Shown in pieces: positions 1 through 8,819 of a stretch of DNA of 64,000 bases (the first letter of the stretch is position 1; every line of letters starts with the position of its first letter). The notes under the pieces are model-generated. The model saw only the letters and a list, made by a program, of their open reading frames with translations. It was not told where the DNA came from and ran no database searches. Position numbers and translations under genes: made by a program. The DNA is taken from positions 39,010-103,009 of the forward strand of contig JAGXAR010000005.1 of the NCBI GenBank assembly GCA_018971525.1, read 5' to 3'. The DNA is from Nitrospirota bacterium. Lineage in GTDB: Bacteria > Nitrospirota > Nitrospiria > Nitrospirales > Nitrospiraceae.

Positions 1-3000
1 CGTGGGATTCGTTCATGAGCTGGTGCAACAGACGGAACACCATGGTGTCCCCTGTGTACGCCCGCAAGAGCGGCGTGCCAGGATCGCCATGGATCGCGCT
101 GCTGAACAGCTTTGACGTATCCGGGTTGTTGGACAAACGCTGCGCAAACGGTGCCGCGCGGAAGTTGAAGCCGCTGCCGGTCGTATGCGTTCCGCCGTTG
201 ATATACTTGTTCGGCGCCGCCATGATCTTATCCGGCATCTGGAAGGAAATGGTCTTGCCGGCTTCCAGCGCCACTTCGATGGGCTGCCCTGGTGGGTTGC
301 CCGCCTCGATGGTGTTCACCGTGTGAGGAACGGTGTCGTGGATCGACACCATCAACTCGCGGAAGCTCCCGCTCACGCCGGCCCCGATGGGCTCGTTGCC
401 GTGAATATCGGCAATGGGGCCGCTGTACACCAACTTGCCGTTCTTCGGATCGTGATAGGTGGACCCGAACGGCTCCACGATCGTCACGCCGAACCCGCCA
501 TGCGGCCAGGTCGTCGCGCCGAATGCATGGTCGTGCCAGAACACGGTCCCCATGTCGACATCCACCCACCACCGATAGCGCACGAACTCCGGCGATACCA
601 ATTCACCCGCCGGATGGTTGTGCTTCAGGGGCTTGAAGAATGTCACCACCTCGCCCTTGATGTCCTTAATCCGGGCAACTTCCTGACAGCTCTTGTCCCG
701 CGGCAGCGATGCCGTGGCGTCGTTGCCCTTCTCCAAGCAATCCATGCCGACCATCACTTCAGTGTTGACATGGAACGCCGTGGCGCCCGGCGCCATCGTA
801 ATCTTGATAGACGCGGCACCCGCCTTCACGGCATCTTTCGTTTTCGCCACCATCGGCGCCGGCAACCCATGCTTGGCCTTCTTCCCCCACATGGTGAACG
901 GCCGGACCGACATTTCATACTCGAACCCGGAGATCACGCCATCCGAATTCCCCGTGTCGAACTGGAAGAAGTGGGGATGGATGTTGATCTTGGACGACTG
1001 GAAGTTCGTGTAATCGTCGTCGTCCCACTCGCTCGTCAGCAACAGGTCCACGCAGTCATACACGTTGGCACGGATGACCGCCGGCAGCTTCAGGTCGTCG
1101 TTGGCCCTGGTCAGACGTTCTTCTTCGTGAAGCACGTAGATCAAGCCGTCCTTGTCGACCATGGCCGGCTCTTTCCCCTGCTTCTTGGCCAGGGTAATCG
1201 GCAACCGGATGAAGTGGATGTTGTAGTGCTTCCGATTGGCATTGTCAGGGCAGAGGCTCCAACGGCCCTGCTCGCCTGGCTTCGCCGGCTCGGAGGTTCG
1301 TTCTCCATTTTCGTCCTGGTGAATCGGTTCCAGCCAGGGTGCACCGCTGTGGTTGGCTGAGAACGGCACTCGTTTGCCGAAGTGCGGCTTGAAGAGCGGC
1401 CAGGACATCTTGGCCGTCGTCGGATCAAAGAGGATAGCCGGCCTGGTGCTATCATCCCACTTGGCTGCCCACGGGTACTTCGGATTCTGTGCGGTACTTT
1501 CCCGCTCGCCCCTGGCAATGTTGCCGTCCCACTTCCAGTCCCACACGGTCGAATCGTAGGCCATGATCTGACCCTTCTCATCGTTCGTGTGACCGGGCTG
1601 GCCCTGTGCCGGCACAAACATCTCGACCCAATCCTTGATGTTTACAATGACGGGATCGGACTTCCAGTTGGTCTTCTGACCCTTATCGACAATCTTAAAC
1701 GTCTTCCCGAACCAATCAACCGTCGTCCCGATCAGCTTGTCGGACGACACGCCCTGCTTCATACGCCCCTGCCGATCCGGCAATTCCCGCAGATCCGGCA
1801 TCGTGTCGGTGTGCGCGCCGCCGACTTGCAGCGTGTTGTAGAAACGGGCGTAACCCCACATCCCCGCCACATAATGGTGCGCGACGTGGCAATGGAAGAG
1901 GAATTCACCGGCCAGGTGCTGGCAACCGCCGCCGCCACATTCAGGCTCCAGGTCCAAGGCTTCCGACGGCCCGATGACTTCCACGTCCACGCGATCGGAC
2001 TTCGTCCGGACGACCGGATACTTCACCGGACCGTCCTGACCGGCTGCCCAGAGCATATTCTGCTCCGTGCCCGGACTCCTCTGCCAGCGGATCGTTCCGC
2101 TGTGCGGATGGTGCGAATGAAACACCTCCGAACCACCATGGACCAGCCGCCACTTGACCGGATCGCCGATATACCCGCGAGGGATTGTCGTCGGCACGTC
2201 GCCGAACGTATAGGCGCTGTAGCCCATCGACTCATCCTCGAATCCGAAGTATTCATGCTGCAAATGCATCTGATCGATGCCGAACGGCTCGCTGCGATAG
2301 TTCAACGCACGACCACCAGGACGATAGGCGTCGGTCAGCGGATCGCGTTGCGGCAGGAAGTCGCCCTTCTTGTTCAACGGACGGAAGGCTTCATCGCCGA
2401 TTTCGTGATAGAACAACACGAACTCGCGGAAGTCCGGTCCCGACCCGTTGTCGATATTCACCTGCCAGCCGCTCTTGGTTTCCGGCGCAGCCCCTCCACT
2501 TCCGAGCGCATCCACATACTTCGAGCCCTTCGGTTCCACAACAAGCGCGCCGAACAGACCCAACACCGTCAGCTCACGGTCATGACTGTAGGAGTGAAAC
2601 TGCCGAACACCCTCCTGCATCTGCGGGTGGATGTACCACTCGAACTCCTGCGCCTTGCCCGGAGCCACGATGGACTCAGGGTTCGTCGTCAGGGCCGGTT
2701 TGCCGGTCGCACTCACGATCATGCTGGAGGCGCTGATGAACAGACTGCCATCCTCGCCCTCCATCTGGTTACGGAGGGTCATTTTCATGCAGTCGCCCTG
2801 GTTGACACGAAGCACCAAGGGCTGAATCATGTCGCCCTGCAACCCGGTGGTCACGGCTCCGGGATCGAAACCATCCTTCTCACGAGCCGCTTTGTTCTTG
2901 GCTTCCTCGCCGCGAACCTTGTCGAGATCCTGGGTCAGTACGTACATGTAACCGGGGTAGAAATCGAGCCAACGGTTCAACGTGATTTCGATATTGATCA

Positions 3001-3475
3001 TCGACACGTCGTACTGCTTAACCGGTACACCGGCCGGGCACTTCCCGCCTGACGTCGTCACCGGCTCGCCCTTGGACCCATCAGACATGAGCAGGAAGCT
3101 GCTGCCATCCTGGCCCATGTACTGGTGCATCATCGACATCTGATTGAAGCCGCCGGACGTCTGCTGCGCCTTCGCATCTTTCTGCGCCTGCGCTTCGAGC
3201 TTCTCCATCAGGCGATGGTGCTGCATCTCCATCTTCTCTGCGTTGCCGGCACGGCCCTCCATGGCGTTTTCCACCACTGTCTGCCCCTTCAATTGCTGGG
3301 TCCAGCCTGGCATTGCGACCGGAGTGGCATGCTCTTGATGGGACTCCTCGCCTGGTGCCGCCGCAAACAGCCATGGTGTTGCCACCAGACTACCGGCCAG
3401 CAGGACGCTCTGCAGCATCAGCGCCAACCCCGTACGGCGCCGCCTGCGCGTTGGTTGAAACATATAGCCCCCCAT
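1..3475 (-). CDS. Giant multicopper oxidase (MnxG/McoA-like), 3' end outside window
   Basis: At least 1158 codons are visible and the reading frame is still open at the left edge. The start at 3475 has an AGGAGG site 7 nt upstream; a second ATG lies four codons later. The N-terminus (two Arg-rich turns, then a hydrophobic stretch to about residue 35) looks like an export signal. Copper-ligand motifs occur in order: HSYSH near 294, HSHHPH 453-458, HCHVAHH 528-534 followed by VAGMWG, HPH 833-835, and WHDH 980-983. HCHxxxH and HxH pairs define a blue multicopper oxidase, and the great length with several cupredoxin repeats is like the MnxG-type metal oxidases. The substrate (Mn(II), Fe(II), other metal or an organic) cannot be read from the sequence. 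Upstream lies a sigma-54-type promoter and then the gene of a sigma-54 activator. Confidence 0.85.
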   Translation of the reverse strand, partial: MGGYMFQPTRRRRRTGLALMLQSVLLAGSLVATPWLFAAAPGEESHQEHATPVAMPGWTQQLKGQTVVENAMEGRAGNAEKMEMQHHRLMEKLEAQAQKDAKAQQTSGGFNQMSMMHQYMGQDGSSFLLMSDGSKGEPVTTSGGKCPAGVPVKQYDVSMINIEITLNRWLDFYPGYMYVLTQDLDKVRGEEAKNKAAREKDGFDPGAVTTGLQGDMIQPLVLRVNQGDCMKMTLRNQMEGEDGSLFISASSMIVSATGKPALTTNPESIVAPGKAQEFEWYIHPQMQEGVRQFHSYSHDRELTVLGLFGALVVEPKGSKYVDALGSGGAAPETKSGWQVNIDNGSGPDFREFVLFYHEIGDEAFRPLNKKGDFLPQRDPLTDAYRPGGRALNYRSEPFGIDQMHLQHEYFGFEDESMGYSAYTFGDVPTTIPRGYIGDPVKWRLVHGGSEVFHSHHPHSGTIRWQRSPGTEQNMLWAAGQDGPVKYPVVRTKSDRVDVEVIGPSEALDLEPECGGGGCQHLAGEFLFHCHVAHHYVAGMWGYARFYNTLQVGGAHTDTMPDLRELPDRQGRMKQGVSSDKLIGTTVDWFGKTFKIVDKGQKTNWKSDPVIVNIKDWVEMFVPAQGQPGHTNDEKGQIMAYDSTVWDWKWDGNIARGERESTAQNPKYPWAAKWDDSTRPAILFDPTTAKMSWPLFKPHFGKRVPFSANHSGAPWLEPIHQDENGERTSEPAKPGEQGRWSLCPDNANRKHYNIHFIRLPITLAKKQGKEPAMVDKDGLIYVLHEEERLTRANDDLKLPAVIRANVYDCVDLLLTSEWDDDDYTNFQSSKINIHPHFFQFDTGNSDGVISGFEYEMSVRPFTMWGKKAKHGLPAPMVAKTKDAVKAGAASIKITMAPGATAFHVNTEVMVGMDCLEKGNDATASLPRDKSCQEVARIKDIKGEVVTFFKPLKHNHPAGELVSPEFVRYRWWVDVDMGTVFWHDHAFGATTWPHGGFGVTIVEPFGSTYHDPKNGKLVYSGPIADIHGNEPIGAGVSGSFRELMVSIHDTVPHTVNTIEAGNPPGQPIEVALEAGKTISFQMPDKIMAAPNKYINGGTHTTGSGFNFRAAPFAQRLSNNPDTSKLFSSAIHGDPGTPLLRAYTGDTMVFRLLHQLMNESH

Positions 3476-3696
3476 TGTACGGCCTCCTCTGTTATGCCCG
3501 CCTCACCAGGCGGATGGTTGATCAACTACTCGTCGTTCGTATCTCGTCGCTCGTATTTCATTGATTGTCATGCGATATCCGCTTCACGTTTCTTGGCCTT
3601 CGTTAAGAGCTGGTGAAGGTTTCCTCCTTGCGGAGGAGAGGGTCATTCGGAGGCCGGTCCAAAATCACCCAGACCTCCACCAGCAGCGCTACGTAT

Positions 3697-3713
3697 ACGC
3701 AGCTTGCGTGCCC
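3697..3713 (-). promoter_or_regulatory. Candidate sigma-54 (-24/-12) promoter for the multicopper oxidase
   Basis: The minus strand reads GGGCACG-CAAG-CTGC. The consensus is TGGCACG-N4-TTGC, so only two positions differ and the GG and GC doublets are exactly 10 nt apart. GG is at 3712-3711 and GC at 3700-3699, which puts transcription start near 3687 and leaves a ~210 nt leader before the ATG at 3475. The leader contains a short hairpin (CCTCC/GGAGG, 3623-3636). The gene for a GAFTGA-containing activator is next door. Confidence 0.6.
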
Positions 3714-3821
3714 CGGTGCAGACACCGACAAGAATGAGTCAGTTTCGCCGCTCTAGTCCTCGCGATTCGCACTTGACGGTAGCGCAAACCTCGCCAGTCT
3801 GCTTCGGTCAAGTTTCCACAA

Positions 3822-3987
3822 GACTAGACAGTCATCAGCAGGCTGAAATGATAAGCAATGTAATTTCAATCACATAGACTGTCTAATATGTTGGACAGTT
3901 ACTATGAACATATGGGGCAGAAACGGGCAGATTTTTTTGATCCTGAAGAAGCGCATGAAGTGTGAGGGGTACGAATGGACAGTCTAG
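3822..3987. promoter_or_regulatory. Cluster of GACAGTC-type sites, candidate upstream activator sequences
   Basis: Three copies of a related word occur in 165 bp: GACT-AGAC-AGTC at 3822-3833, the perfect inverted pair ACTGTC-N10-GACAGT at 3878-3899, and GGACAGTC at 3977-3984. They lie roughly 140, 200 and 290 bp upstream of the transcription start predicted from the sigma-54-like promoter. That is the usual range for enhancer sites of NtrC-family activators. Binding by the adjacent PAS-AAA-Fis protein is inference. Confidence 0.5.
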
Positions 3988-4084
3988 GAGGGTTGGGGCG
4001 AGGTGCCAGCTGAAGGAATACTATCAGGCTAGTGTGCGAGACAAGCAAGAATAGCGAGACAAGCTGGACGGACAAGGGTTCACG

Positions 4085-4116
4085 GTTCGAGGTTCCCGGA
4101 ACTTCGAACCTCGAAC
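4085..4116. repeat. Perfect 11-bp inverted repeat
   Basis: GTTCGAGGTTC (4085-4095) and GAACCTCGAAC (4106-4116) are exact reverse complements separated by 10 nt. The hairpin sits 65 nt past the stop of the PAS-AAA-Fis gene, so it could act as its terminator, but no T-run follows on that strand. A dispersed intergenic repeat is the alternative. Confidence 0.5.
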
Positions 4117-4181
4117 TGCACAGGTCGGCGCATGCCTGACGCGATGCTATCGCCCATCGGGCATGTCGCGCCTTGCTCGCG

Positions 4182-5570
4182 CTACACGTCACTCATCCCG
4201 TAGGCACGAAGCTTGTTATAGAGGCTGGCCCGGCTGATCTTGAGGAGCTTGGCGGCCTTTGCACGATTGCTCCCTGTTTGCTGAAGCGCCTGAAGAATCC
4301 GCGCACGTTCCGCCTGATGGGTGGCCCCGCGCGCAACGGTACGGAGATCATGCTCTGCCGCGTCCGAACCCATCGCCACAATCTCCTTGCAGCAGAGTTC
4401 GGAACCGGTAGTCGTGACGATCGCCCGTTCAAGATAGTGTTGCAACTCCCGCACATTGCCAGGCCATGGGGCCTTGGTGAGCGCCTGCATCACCTCCGGC
4501 GACACCCGCCGGACTGGCTGCCGGTGGCGCTTGCAGGACGCCGCGACGAAGTGCTGCACCAGGAGCGGGATGTCTTCCCGCCGGTCACGGAGCGGAGGAA
4601 GACACAACGGCAGCACCGCGAGCCGGTAGTACAGGTCTTGCCGAAAGGCCTTGGCCTTGACGAGTTCGACCAGATCCTTGTTCGTAGCAGAAATGACCCG
4701 CACATCGATCTTGATCGGTTGGTTTCCCCCGACCCGTTTGATCTCCCCCTCCTGAAGCACCCGCAACAGCTTGGCTTGAAACGTCGCGGTTGTGTCGGCA
4801 ATCTCGTCCAGGAAAATCGTCCCGCCATCCGCCTCTTCGAAGAGTCCACGTTTGGAGGCATGCGCGCCGGTGAAGGCCCCCTTCATATGGCCGAACAACT
4901 CACTTTCCAACAGGGTTTCCGGTAGCGAACCGCAATCAACCACGACGAACGGTTTATCCCGCCGGTAGCTGGTCTGGTGAATCGTTTTGGCAACCAGTTC
5001 CTTGCCGGTACCGCTCTCCCCCTGAATCAACACGGTTGCGCAACTGTCCGCCACGAGCCGGATCATGTCGAGGACTTCTCGCATCGGCGCGCTCGAGCCG
5101 ATCAGTTCACCCAGCTTCGATTCCTGTTTTATGTCCACGCGCTCACCGCTCGTCTGCTTCGCAGGCTTCGGCGGTACTTTGAACAACACCAGCATAGACT
5201 CGACCTCGCCGCTGCTCGAGACAAGCGGAAACGCCTGATGCATCCCACAGGCAGTACCGTCCCCTCCGGAGGCACAGGCCACGGACAGGACGCCGGGCGA
5301 TTCATACACTTCTGTCGCCGGACAGGTGCCACAGGGATCCTCCCGCTGAGCAAAGGCCTCATAGCACTTCGCCGAATGGTCAGGCAGCTGGTCTGCTTCC
5401 GCAGACCATGCGGATTCATTGGCATAGATCACGTTGAAATCGCGATCCATGACTGCCACTCGCTCTGAGAACCCACCGGCTAACTGCTTGATGGCTTCCA
5501 GTCGAGCTGCGAGGATGGGATCAACAATAGAGGAAGGAACAGTAGAAGGTTTTTTTTGAGATCCGGCCAT
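4182..5570 (-). CDS. Sigma-54-dependent regulator: PAS (Cys-rich) - AAA+ - Fis HTH
   Basis: An activator of sigma-54 RNA polymerase. Residues ~20-140 form a PAS-like sensor with clustered cysteines (CYEAF...DPCGTCP, then two more), a pattern that could hold a metal or act as a redox switch. The AAA+ domain follows with Walker A GESGTGKE, an intact GAFTGA loop at 231-236 and Walker B TIFLDEI. The C-terminus is a Fis-type helix-turn-helix ([20 protein letters not shown]). There is no receiver domain, so control is through the PAS domain or the neighbouring lone receiver. The start at 5570 has AGAGG six nt upstream; an upstream ATG at 5630, overlapping the receiver gene by 17 nt, has no visible ribosome site. 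It lies directly upstream of the multicopper oxidase on the same strand. Confidence 0.9.
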   Translation of the reverse strand: MAGSQKKPSTVPSSIVDPILAARLEAIKQLAGGFSERVAVMDRDFNVIYANESAWSAEADQLPDHSAKCYEAFAQREDPCGTCPATEVYESPGVLSVACASGGDGTACGMHQAFPLVSSSGEVESMLVLFKVPPKPAKQTSGERVDIKQESKLGELIGSSAPMREVLDMIRLVADSCATVLIQGESGTGKELVAKTIHQTSYRRDKPFVVVDCGSLPETLLESELFGHMKGAFTGAHASKRGLFEEADGGTIFLDEIADTTATFQAKLLRVLQEGEIKRVGGNQPIKIDVRVISATNKDLVELVKAKAFRQDLYYRLAVLPLCLPPLRDRREDIPLLVQHFVAASCKRHRQPVRRVSPEVMQALTKAPWPGNVRELQHYLERAIVTTTGSELCCKEIVAMGSDAAEHDLRTVARGATHQAERARILQALQQTGSNRAKAAKLLKISRASLYNKLRAYGMSDV

Positions 5571-5613
5571 CTCATACCTCTGACGCGCTGAAGAGTATAC
5601 AGCATACAAGGTC

Positions 5614-6009
5614 TCAGTCGATTTTTCCATTCACTACCGGGCCTAAGAGACGTCGTACGGCTCCTTTGAGCTCGCTGAGGCGAACCGGCTTATCGAAGTA
5701 CGCCTCGACGCCGATGGCCAACGCATCGGCTTTTGTCTGAGGATCTCCAAATGAGGTGATCAGCACCATCGGCACACCTGGAGCAAACGTCCGCAGCCTG
5801 GCGATGTAGTCCAACCCCCCGGCTGGCATCCGAAGGTCCGTGAGGATCAGTGAGGGGCGAGCATCAAGCACCGACCGCAGAGCCTCGTCCCCATCAGCCG
5901 CTTCTCTGATGGACACCCCCAGATCATACAGCTCATCGCAGAGGAGACTCCGCATCTCCTGATCATCTTCGGCGATGAGCACCACAGCTGGCTTCTTCTC
6001 CTGTGCCAT
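5614..6009 (-). CDS. Stand-alone response regulator receiver domain
   Basis: 131 residues forming a single receiver domain with no output domain. The acidic pair (IAEDDQ), the phospho-acceptor Asp in LTDLRMP and the switch Lys in FDKPV are all present. The start at 6009 follows AAGGGGG; a longer frame to 6186 adds a low-complexity stretch with no family resemblance. The gene lies between a kinase gene (6265-8739) and the PAS-AAA-Fis gene on the same strand, so it is a plausible phosphate relay or allosteric partner. It would have to act through protein contacts. Confidence 0.9.
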   Translation of the reverse strand: MAQEKKPAVVLIAEDDQEMRSLLCDELYDLGVSIREAADGDEALRSVLDARPSLILTDLRMPAGGLDYIARLRTFAPGVPMVLITSFGDPQTKADALAIGVEAYFDKPVRLSELKGAVRRLLGPVVNGKID

Positions 6010-6264
6010 CCTGCCCCCTTCACTCTTCGGTGGGATACGATGCACAACCCGTGCAAGCCGACCCCCCTCGCTGGCGAAAAGTGATGGATTCCAGAACTGA
6101 GCCAACTTGCTTGTGATTTCCCGGGAATGAGGAGGGCCGAAAAATGGCGCTCGCCAACGTCTGATGAGAATTGCGACAGACATCACGCCGCTTCTGTTGC
6201 AGATTGCGACAGAAGAGAGCGAGCCTGGCGATCGAATTTCTGAGGGAGGGGGAGTTGGTGTTGG

Positions 6265-8739
6265 TTAGGAAATATCCGCGGTCCGAGCTCCGCCAAGGGG
6301 GAGTCGGATCCAAAACGTCGTGCCCATGTCGACTGCACTCTCCACCGCGATGGTCCCGCCGTGTTCCTCGATGATACCTTTCACGACCGTGAGGCCTAGA
6401 CCGGTTCCCTTCCCAAAATCTTTCGTCGTGAAAAAGGGATCGAATACCTTCGACCGGATCTCTTCAGGCATCCCTTGGCCGGTATCGGACACGCCGAGGC
6501 ACACGTGACTGCTCTCTCGAGCCAGGCTCAGCCTGAGCCGCCCCCCCTCCGGCATGGCATGGATGCTATTCATCACAAGATTTATCAGCACCTGGATGAG
6601 CTGGTCCCGGTCAGCATGGACAGAAGGCACATTCGTTTCGATCGCCTTTTCCACCGTGATGCGGCTGTGGGCCATCCGTTCGTGGAACATCTCCAGGCTG
6701 TCGTCGATGGTTTGGCCCAGATCCACAGCGCGCCGCTCCGGGGTCTTGCGTCGGGCAAAGGCGAGCAATTGGTTCATGACCTTGGTGATCCGCTCGACCT
6801 GGGTGACGATCGTGGCGAGACCCTTCTTGGTGCCTTCATCGGTGACCCGTTGGAACAGATACTCCGCGCGTCCCAGAATCACGTTCATCGGCGTGCCGAT
6901 TTCGTGCGCCATGCCGGACGCGAGTGTCCCGAGCTCCGCAATCCGCTCGGTCTTGCGGAGCTGTTCCTGTATGTGTTTGAAATCGGTGATGTCGAGACCG
7001 GCGGCCACAATGTAATCGACCTTGCCGTTGGGATCTGTGAGCACCGTATTCGTCCAGGAAATTCGTCTCAGCAGCCCGTCCTTCCCTTTCCAATAATTTT
7101 CATAATCGTTGCGCGGCTCGCCACCCCGGAGCCGCTCGAACATCGCTTTCACGCGATCGACTTCATCGGGAATCACGAACAGATCCCACACATGTCGACC
7201 CAACACCTCTTCAGATGAGTAGCCGGTCGCCTGTTCGCAGGCTCGATTGAATCGCAGAATCCGCCCCTCCCGATCCAGCACGACGACGAGCGCCCCGGCG
7301 GTCTCCAGCACTGCGTCGATGAAGTCTCGCTCTTTCTGGAGCGTTTGGTCTGCCCGTTTGCGCTCACTGATGTCCCGGAGCACCACCTGAGTCTCCGCCC
7401 CTTCGTGACCGATGAACCGAGCTGCCGATGTCTCCACAAAGACCACCCTGCCGTCCAGCCTGACGATCTTTTCTTCGATGAGCGGCACCGTTTCGCACCC
7501 CTCAACCAATTGTCGTACTCGTGCACGAACGGCAGCATGATCATCGGGGTGGATCAACTCCAACGGCGACTTCCCCACAATGTCATCGGGACTGTTGGCG
7601 CCGAAGAGTTTCACCCCTTGGTCATTGATGAAGACGATGCGATCCCCCCGGCTCACAAAGATGGCATCGGGCGAGACTTCCACGAGACGCCGGTACCGCT
7701 CCTCGCTGTGCCGGATTGCCCGCTCGTTCTGTCTCCGCTCAGTGATGTCGACAATGGACGCCAGCACCTGCACCCCTTCCTCCGTCTGGATCGGATTCAG
7801 GCCGATCTCGACCGGGAACTCAGTCCCATCCCTCCGGAGACCGGAAAGATCCAGGCCTGCTCCCATCGTCCGCGCAGTCGGTGCATGGAAAAACCGGCTC
7901 CGCTGGTCGCCGTGTTGAGTCCGGTACCGCTCAGGCAGGAGCATCTCGATCTTCCGTCCAAGGAGTTCCTCACGGGGATAACCGAATTGCTGTTCCACAA
8001 GCTTGTTGACCATCACTATAGTGCCGGTTTGGTCCACCATCACCATCCCCGTCTGCGCTGCCTCCACCATGGAACGGAACCGCTCTTCGGTAAGCTGTCG
8101 CTCCCGCAACGTCCGAGGAATTCTGTACGATGCAGCGATGAGCCCGAGACCGGCTAAGCACGATGCGAGGACGAAGGTACTGATCATGATGCGATTGTGC
8201 ATCGCCGCTTTAGCCTGCATCTTCGCAAGAAGATCTTGCTCTTCCTGCTCCATTTCGATGAGGAGCGCGCGCATCTGATCCATCAATCGCTTGCCCCGGT
8301 CAGCGGTGACCACCGCAATGGCCGCCTCAAACCCCTTCGTCTTGCGCAGCTCGATGGTATCGCGCAGCTCGGCCAATATGCCGACAATATGCTGATTCAT
8401 TTGTTGGAGCCGGGGTTGTTGGACGGGATCGTCCGCGAGCAAGGATTGGAGTTGCTCGCGCTCCCGATCAACTCTACTCAATGCCTGCCGGTAGGGCTCT
8501 AAATACCGCTCCTCCCCCGTCAGCAGATAGCCGCGTTGGCCGGTTTCCGCTTCGACCGTGGTCGAGTGGATGCGCTCAATGCCCAGGAGTTCGGTATGGA
8601 CCCGCTCGACTCTCTCCTGGAGTTGTGTCAGCCGATAGGATCCCAGCAATGACGCGGCCGTGTTCAGACTCAACAGCAGGAAAACGGTCAGGAGCGCGAA
8701 CCAGATTTTGGCACTTAGTGAAGGAATTGAGGGCAGCAT
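6265..8739 (-). CDS. CHASE3-PAS multisensor histidine kinase
   Basis: 824 residues. A first membrane helix (about 12-32) leads to a CHASE3-type helical extracytoplasmic domain (with the typical ETGQRGYLLTG signature) and a second helix near 185-205. Three or more PAS domains with PAC tails (VDITERRQ, LRDISERKRA, LDITDFKH) follow. The HisKA domain carries the acceptor His612 in MAHEIGTP, and the ATPase domain has N (NSIHAMP), G1 (DTGQGMP) and G2 (GKGTGLGL) boxes. All catalytic elements are intact. Downstream are the lone receiver and the PAS-AAA-Fis activator; upstream is an NtrC-type regulator (8820-10193), its most likely cognate partner. The signal is unknown. Confidence 0.93.
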   Translation of the reverse strand: MLPSIPSLSAKIWFALLTVFLLLSLNTAASLLGSYRLTQLQERVERVHTELLGIERIHSTTVEAETGQRGYLLTGEERYLEPYRQALSRVDREREQLQSLLADDPVQQPRLQQMNQHIVGILAELRDTIELRKTKGFEAAIAVVTADRGKRLMDQMRALLIEMEQEEQDLLAKMQAKAAMHNRIMISTFVLASCLAGLGLIAASYRIPRTLRERQLTEERFRSMVEAAQTGMVMVDQTGTIVMVNKLVEQQFGYPREELLGRKIEMLLPERYRTQHGDQRSRFFHAPTARTMGAGLDLSGLRRDGTEFPVEIGLNPIQTEEGVQVLASIVDITERRQNERAIRHSEERYRRLVEVSPDAIFVSRGDRIVFINDQGVKLFGANSPDDIVGKSPLELIHPDDHAAVRARVRQLVEGCETVPLIEEKIVRLDGRVVFVETSAARFIGHEGAETQVVLRDISERKRADQTLQKERDFIDAVLETAGALVVVLDREGRILRFNRACEQATGYSSEEVLGRHVWDLFVIPDEVDRVKAMFERLRGGEPRNDYENYWKGKDGLLRRISWTNTVLTDPNGKVDYIVAAGLDITDFKHIQEQLRKTERIAELGTLASGMAHEIGTPMNVILGRAEYLFQRVTDEGTKKGLATIVTQVERITKVMNQLLAFARRKTPERRAVDLGQTIDDSLEMFHERMAHSRITVEKAIETNVPSVHADRDQLIQVLINLVMNSIHAMPEGGRLRLSLARESSHVCLGVSDTGQGMPEEIRSKVFDPFFTTKDFGKGTGLGLTVVKGIIEEHGGTIAVESAVDMGTTFWIRLPLGGARTADIS

Positions 8740-8819
8740 GGAGCGTGAGAACGAATGACCCTTTATAGAAGGATGCCGCTGGTGGCCCGTGATTTCGTGA
8801 GACCCGACGCGTTCGCGAG

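Noticed and set aside
185..3052. Long plus-strand open frames opposite the multicopper oxidase
   Set aside because: The minus strand encodes clear copper-binding motifs across the whole stretch; the plus frames have skewed His/Arg composition typical of antisense of a GC-rich gene.
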